From: Chloroflexota bacterium
GTDB taxonomy: Bacteria; Chloroflexota; UBA5177; JANWHV01
Assembly (NCBI GenBank): GCA_025450375.1
Contig: JANWHO010000102.1
Coordinates: 1-9,953, forward strand
Direction: 5' to 3'
DNA length: 9,953 nt
The position numbers were made by a program, and so were the translations under genes. Shown piece by piece: positions 7,260 to 9,953 of this stretch. The notes under the pieces are model-generated. The model made no database searches and had not been told where the DNA came from. It saw only the letters and a list, made by a program, of their open reading frames with translations. Each line of letters begins with the position of its first letter. Within the stretch, counting starts at the first letter, position 1.

Positions 7260-7570
7260 CGGACGAGCCCGATCGTGGGTACAGCGGTGAGCCTAAGCAG
7301 TCCGATACACAGGCATTTCTGCACGAGGTATTGCAGATTTTGCCGCTCGTGGGGCTGCATGCCTTCGAGATACCGCTGCCGATTGCGATTCCCCTGCAAG
7401 ATTCTGGCGGCGGAGATGTCCCATCGAGCGGCGGGAAGACTCAGATTCTCGACACAATTATCGTACCGGCCCAGCAAGATGGCTTCGAGAAAGTGTTTCT
7501 TGGAGAACGCTGCTGGTATGCGGTGCGAGTCGCCGGTGGGATGTTATCGAACTCGTTGGCACGACAGTAA
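7250..7570 (+). pseudogene. Probable fragment of a conserved hypothetical gene
   Basis: A frame is open from 7250 to the TAA at 7568-7570, starting just inside the end of the dehydratase gene in another frame. It has no in-frame ATG. The first candidate start is a TTG at 7331, and the GAGG before it is only 2 bases away. The translation looks protein-like toward the end (LDTIIVPAQQDGFEKVFLGE, then RCWYAVRVAGGML). From memory this resembles a family of hypothetical proteins in which 'FLGENxWYAIRI' is followed by a further conserved stretch that is missing here. GC is about 57% by hand count over 7261-7560, below its neighbours. I read it as a decayed or truncated gene, perhaps acquired. A genuine short protein, or chance, remains possible. 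Confidence 0.4.
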
Positions 7571-7582
7571 GCCAGCGTGATC

Positions 7583-7597
7583 CCGCCAGTCGGGCGG
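7583..7597 (-). terminator. Possible weak terminator hairpin
   Basis: CCGCC and GGCGG form a 5-bp stem around a 5-base loop, one base beyond the stop codon of the minus-strand gene ending at 7599. No T-run follows, so intrinsic termination is doubtful. Confidence 0.2.
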
Positions 7598-7598
7598 T

Positions 7599-8393
7599 TC
7601 AGCCCGGGGGCACGAGCTCGAAGTACCTGGGGAGCAGGTCGGGATCGCCGAACACCTCCAGACGATCCGCGGGGAGGCGCCGCCACAGGAAGAGGAAGAG
7701 ATCCGAGGCGGTCCCGCGGACCGCTACGTCGCCCTTCGCGTGCTCGCGGGTCACCACCGGCCCCTCCGGGGTGAAGCGAACCAGCCACTCGCCCGGCCCA
7801 TCCGCCCGATGAAAATGGTATGTCTCGCCGCTGCCCTGGCGCGGATGTTCCGCCCACCGGCGTCGCGACGGCACCATCACCTCGAAGTTCTCATCGATGC
7901 CGTCGCTCGCCAGATCGGCATCGACCGGCTCGGGCGAGCCATGCGCCAACTGGGCGTCCCAGCGATGCACCGCGGTCTCATGGGCCATCCGCCGCTGCCA
8001 GAAGCCGGCGGTCTGATCCGCCTTCCACCAACTACTGACCGGCTCGGCGGGCTCCAGGGCCCAGAGCGCCGCGCCCAACCGTGCCGTGGTCTCCTCGTAG
8101 AGTTCCACCAACCCCGCCGGCGCGGCGCCGGCATCCAATCGTTCACCCCTGAACCACTCCTCGAAGCGAGGCGGCAGACCCCAGGTGGTCACATCATCCA
8201 TGGGGAACGGGGCTGGGCGCTGCCGGATCCGGCCCAGGCGATTCAGGTTCATCTCGATCATATGGCTGACCAGGGTGGCCATGTGCCAACCGGGACAGGA
8301 AGGGATGGGTGCGTCAAGGCCCTGGCGGGCCGCCGCCGCCAGAGCCGCGGCATCCCGCAAGTAGCCCTGGCGGTACAAACTCTTCTCAAGCAT
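7599..8393 (-). CDS. Maleylpyruvate isomerase family, mycothiol-dependent enzyme (DinB-like)
   Basis: This 264-residue cytosolic protein has two domains. The N-terminal four-helix DinB-like part (about 1-150) has IPSCPGWHMATLVSHM near its start and MAHETAVHRWDAQLA near its end. His44, Glu139 and His143 fit the His…Glu-x3-His metal site known from mycothiol-dependent maleylpyruvate isomerase. The C-terminal part (about 160-264), with RFTPEG, then VRGTASDLFLFLWRRL, matches the accessory domain of that family. The family uses a metal-activated thiol such as mycothiol in isomerisation or detoxification, and most members have no known substrate. GGAGG lies 6 bases before the ATG at 8393. It sits 81 bp downstream of the PPOX-type gene on the same strand, so the two may share a transcript. 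A specific maleylpyruvate role is not supported, because no gentisate-pathway genes are in view. Confidence 0.82.
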   Translation of the reverse strand: MLEKSLYRQGYLRDAAALAAAARQGLDAPIPSCPGWHMATLVSHMIEMNLNRLGRIRQRPAPFPMDDVTTWGLPPRFEEWFRGERLDAGAAPAGLVELYEETTARLGAALWALEPAEPVSSWWKADQTAGFWQRRMAHETAVHRWDAQLAHGSPEPVDADLASDGIDENFEVMVPSRRRWAEHPRQGSGETYHFHRADGPGEWLVRFTPEGPVVTREHAKGDVAVRGTASDLFLFLWRRLPADRLEVFGDPDLLPRYFELVPPG

Positions 8394-8474
8394 GGCTATC
8401 CTCCGCCGCGCGATCCAGTTATCATCCCGCGCTACACTATGGGGCGTGGGGACGGTATATCCGCCGTCATGCCG

Positions 8475-8885
8475 TCAATCGAAGCCGTATGCATGGACGT
8501 GAGTAGGAGCCATCCAGATGCTCACCCGCTGCTGGAGCGCGATTTCCGATGCCCGTTCCCTCGCGCGCTCAGGGCCATCATAGCGAATGGCCAGGCGGTA
8601 ATCATCCTTTTGCGCCTGAGCCGGGTCGTCCTGGAAGGCAGCGCGACCGTAGAGAGTAACATAACGCTCTTCGTCCACGATACAGATCGTCAGCCGCGGA
8701 TCCCGCTGGAGGTTCCGGTGCTTGAGGCGGCCCGCCGCCGTGTTCATCAGCACCTCGTCCCCTTGCAGTTCGTACCAGATCGCGGTGAGATGAGGCATCC
8801 CACTCTCGTTTATCGTGGCCAGCACGGCATACCGCCGCTCGTCCAGAAAGGCCCGCACCATCGGGGTCAGTCCCGCCAGGGTCAT
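8475..8885 (-). CDS. PPOX-class flavin/F420-type oxidoreductase
   Basis: This 136-residue protein has the split beta-barrel fold of the pyridoxamine-phosphate-oxidase-like group. The typical opening RRYAVLATINESGMPHLTAI (18-37) is followed by WYELQGDEVLMNTAAGRLKHRNL. In that stretch Lys55, Arg57 and Asn58 should meet the cofactor phosphate, and the DPRLTICIVDEERYVTLYGRA strand region comes next. Length and motifs fit the small F420- or FMN-dependent enzymes often annotated 'PPOX class probable F420-dependent'. They reduce or oxidise unknown small molecules as homodimers. Choice between F420 and FMN, and the substrate, are not visible. An excellent AAGGAGGG lies 8 bases before the ATG at 8885. 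It is probably the first gene of a two-gene unit with the mycothiol-type gene downstream. Confidence 0.85.
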   Translation of the reverse strand: MTLAGLTPMVRAFLDERRYAVLATINESGMPHLTAIWYELQGDEVLMNTAAGRLKHRNLQRDPRLTICIVDEERYVTLYGRAAFQDDPAQAQKDDYRLAIRYDGPERARERASEIALQQRVSIWMAPTHVHAYGFD

Positions 8886-8893
8886 AGGTGTAT

Positions 8894-8901
8894 CCCTCCT
8901 T
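8894..8901 (-). promoter_or_regulatory. Strong ribosome binding site of the PPOX-type gene
   Basis: AAGGAGGG on the minus strand, then an 8-base spacer and ATG. It is the strongest site in the window and fixes the start. Confidence 0.75.
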
Positions 8902-9020
8902 TCGTGATCAGCACTCCGTGCCGCATATCGCTACCATACCATCAATGAGTCGGTGGAGATCAGGGATCGCGCGGGCAATCGCGGACTTGCTCTATTGGCA
9001 TAGTTTGCGGGACGCGGACC

Positions 9021-9036
9021 TCCGGCTATGGCCGGA
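9021..9036. repeat. Perfect 6-bp inverted repeat with 4-base loop
   Basis: TCCGGC and GCCGGA flank TATG. It lies between divergent genes and could be an operator half-site pair or an RNA hairpin in the leader of the DUF1653 gene. There is no T-run, so it is not an intrinsic terminator. Confidence 0.35.
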
Positions 9037-9167
9037 TGGGAGGGACGTATCGGCTGAGGCCGGGTGCGAAACGCGCGAACACAAACCGCGCCGTCTGATT
9101 GGGCAGTAGCGAAGCGGGGTCCAATCGCCGCGACGGTATGCGGGCCAAATCACGGTTAGGAGGGGAG

Positions 9168-9395
9168 ATGGACCAGCCAATCGAACCGCGGCCTGGACGT
9201 TACCGGCACTTCAAGGGCCGCGACTACGAGGTAATCGGGGTGGCCCGCCATAGCGAAACGCAGGAACTGCTGGTCGTGTATCGCCCCCTCTATGGCGAGC
9301 GGCGGCTATGGGTACGCCCGCTCGCCATGTTCAGCGAGGAAGTCGAGCACGAGGGCTCGCGGCGTCCGCGCTTCTCGTACGTGGGGGAGATGTGA
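9168..9395 (+). CDS. DUF1653 domain protein
   Basis: This small 75-residue soluble protein is almost entirely one DUF1653 domain. PGRYRHFKGRDYEVIGVARH (9-28) leads into SETQELLVVYRPLYGERRLW and VRPLAMFSEEVE, then RPRF near the end. The family is widespread and its function is unknown; the fold is a small beta-rich domain. The ATG at 9168 is chosen because AGGAGG ends 4 bases before it and the protein then begins just before the conserved PGxYxHFKG. In-frame upstream starts would add residues unlike the family. It converges with the DinB-type gene, with a 78-bp gap, and no partner gene is apparent. Confidence 0.88.
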   Translation: MDQPIEPRPGRYRHFKGRDYEVIGVARHSETQELLVVYRPLYGERRLWVRPLAMFSEEVEHEGSRRPRFSYVGEM

Positions 9396-9473
9396 GGACG
9401 CCGTTAACGAGAAAGAGTATGCTTTACGCCTCGCCCGAAACTCCACCGCCAAGGGCTCAAGGATCAGCCGAGG
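9396..9473. other. Convergent gap
   Basis: This is the 78-bp gap between converging gene ends. No strong hairpin with a T-run is visible on either strand. Confidence 0.4.
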
Positions 9474-9947
9474 TCAGCCAATATAATCCTGAAAGGCCTG
9501 GGGCAATGGTGTGTTCATCGCCTTCAGGTAGATAGTAGCCTTCCCCAGGAAGATCAGCACTGCCTGCAAATAGGCATCGAGTTGGAATTCAACGCTAGCC
9601 GCGAAGCCGCCGCGATCAACTTCCTTCTTCATATCCTCATCCGCGAGAGCCGTGATCGCGGCGTGCATCTCCTCATCCAGCCTTTGAAACCACGCCTTGA
9701 GCCGGGCAACGCTGTTCACCAACTCCGCGTCGGCATTGCGGTACGACCATTCTTGCCTAAAGATTTTCAACGACTGGACGTAAGAATGCTCGATCTCGCC
9801 CATCTCGCGACAGAGGGCGCCTACCGTCATATTCTGGCCGCCCGGAGTAAAAGCCAGGTCAGCGTCGCCAAGGATGTCTAACAGCTCCGAGCGCATCCCA
9901 TGCGCCGCGTCAATCCACGACCACTTCTCGTTCATTGTGCCATTCAT
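9474..9947 (-). CDS. DinB-superfamily-like protein with degenerate metal site
   Basis: This 157-residue helical protein has the four-helix outline of DinB/YfiT-like proteins. TPGGQNMTVGALCREMGEIE then H54 matches the conserved helix 2 that bears the first metal His. A middle helix pair follows, ending in a helix reading QLDAYLQAVLIFLGKATIYL. In typical members that last helix reads like HExHHRGQ and gives two more ligands. Here those positions are hydrophobic (about 129-133), so the usual three-histidine site seems lost. Either the protein binds another ligand or it belongs to a divergent DinB subgroup. The frame has an ATG at 9947 and another at 9935. Neither has a visible Shine-Dalgarno, and the first is only 6 bases from the window edge, so the true start may be either. 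Function unknown. Confidence 0.6.
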   Translation of the reverse strand: MNGTMNEKWSWIDAAHGMRSELLDILGDADLAFTPGGQNMTVGALCREMGEIEHSYVQSLKIFRQEWSYRNADAELVNSVARLKAWFQRLDEEMHAAITALADEDMKKEVDRGGFAASVEFQLDAYLQAVLIFLGKATIYLKAMNTPLPQAFQDYIG

Positions 9948-9953
9948 ACGTCA

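Larger units (their letters stand above)
8886..9167. other. Divergent spacer upstream of PPOX-type and DUF1653 genes
   Basis: These 282 bp separate two genes pointing away from each other, so promoters for both should lie here. I could not find a convincing -35/-10 pair. A perfect 6-bp inverted repeat TCCGGC-TATG-GCCGGA (9021-9036) is the clearest structure. A 54-codon frame from an ATG at about 8945 lacks a ribosome binding site and is not called. Confidence 0.45.

Noticed and set aside
7740..8948. Plus-strand open frame of 402 codons
   Set aside because: It is antisense across two well-supported genes, with a composition typical of a shadow.
8945..9109. 54-codon frame starting MSRWRSGIARAIADLLYW
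   Set aside because: There is no Shine-Dalgarno, codon third positions are not GC-biased as in the real genes, and no family is recognised.
1..9953. CRISPR arrays, tRNA genes, transposases, phage or toxin-antitoxin modules
   Set aside because: No regularly spaced repeats, cloverleaf-like segments or matching protein motifs were seen on either strand.

Overview
The window is GC-rich (above 60% by eye) bacterial chromosomal DNA. It has closely spaced genes, AGGAGG-type ribosome binding sites and no rRNA, tRNA, CRISPR, insertion sequence or phage genes that I can recognise. I infer a Chloroflexota-like organism (Thermomicrobia or relatives). The clues are the ECF sigma gene followed by a small non-zinc membrane protein, the F420/mycothiol-type enzyme families, the DUF1653 protein and a short period-9 'TEGTENTE'-type intergenic repeat. 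An actinobacterium-like or candidate-phylum relative is not excluded, and the assignment is tentative.

Layout, left to right. At 1-910 (minus), an ECF sigma factor overlaps by 17 bp a membrane protein cut by the left edge, probably its anti-sigma factor. At 1019-2416 (minus) lies an NAD(P)-dependent aldehyde dehydrogenase. A 362-bp non-coding stretch (2417-2778) carries the period-9 repeat. At 2779-5988 (minus) is a 1069-residue membrane sensor with about ten transmembrane segments, two GAF-like domains, an intact GGDEF domain with an RxxD inhibitory site, and an intact HD-GYP domain. It is a candidate bifunctional c-di-GMP enzyme and the most striking gene here. A divergent spacer (5989-6284) separates it from a plus-strand threonine/serine dehydratase-like PLP enzyme (6285-7259). 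Next comes a lower-GC stretch holding what looks like a fragment of a conserved hypothetical gene (about 7250-7570).

The right part carries two minus-strand genes in probable operon order: a PPOX/FMN-type oxidoreductase (8475-8885), then a mycothiol-dependent maleylpyruvate-isomerase-family protein (7599-8393). After a 282-bp spacer comes a plus-strand 75-residue DUF1653 protein (9168-9395). It converges on a DinB-superfamily protein (9474-9947, minus) whose C-terminal metal-binding histidines appear to be lost.

The genes do not form one obvious pathway. The strongest functional units are the translationally coupled sigma/anti-sigma pair and the single-polypeptide c-di-GMP sensor. The window reads as an ordinary housekeeping, signalling and detoxification neighbourhood. 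I found no convincing new multi-gene system, but several local oddities are listed.
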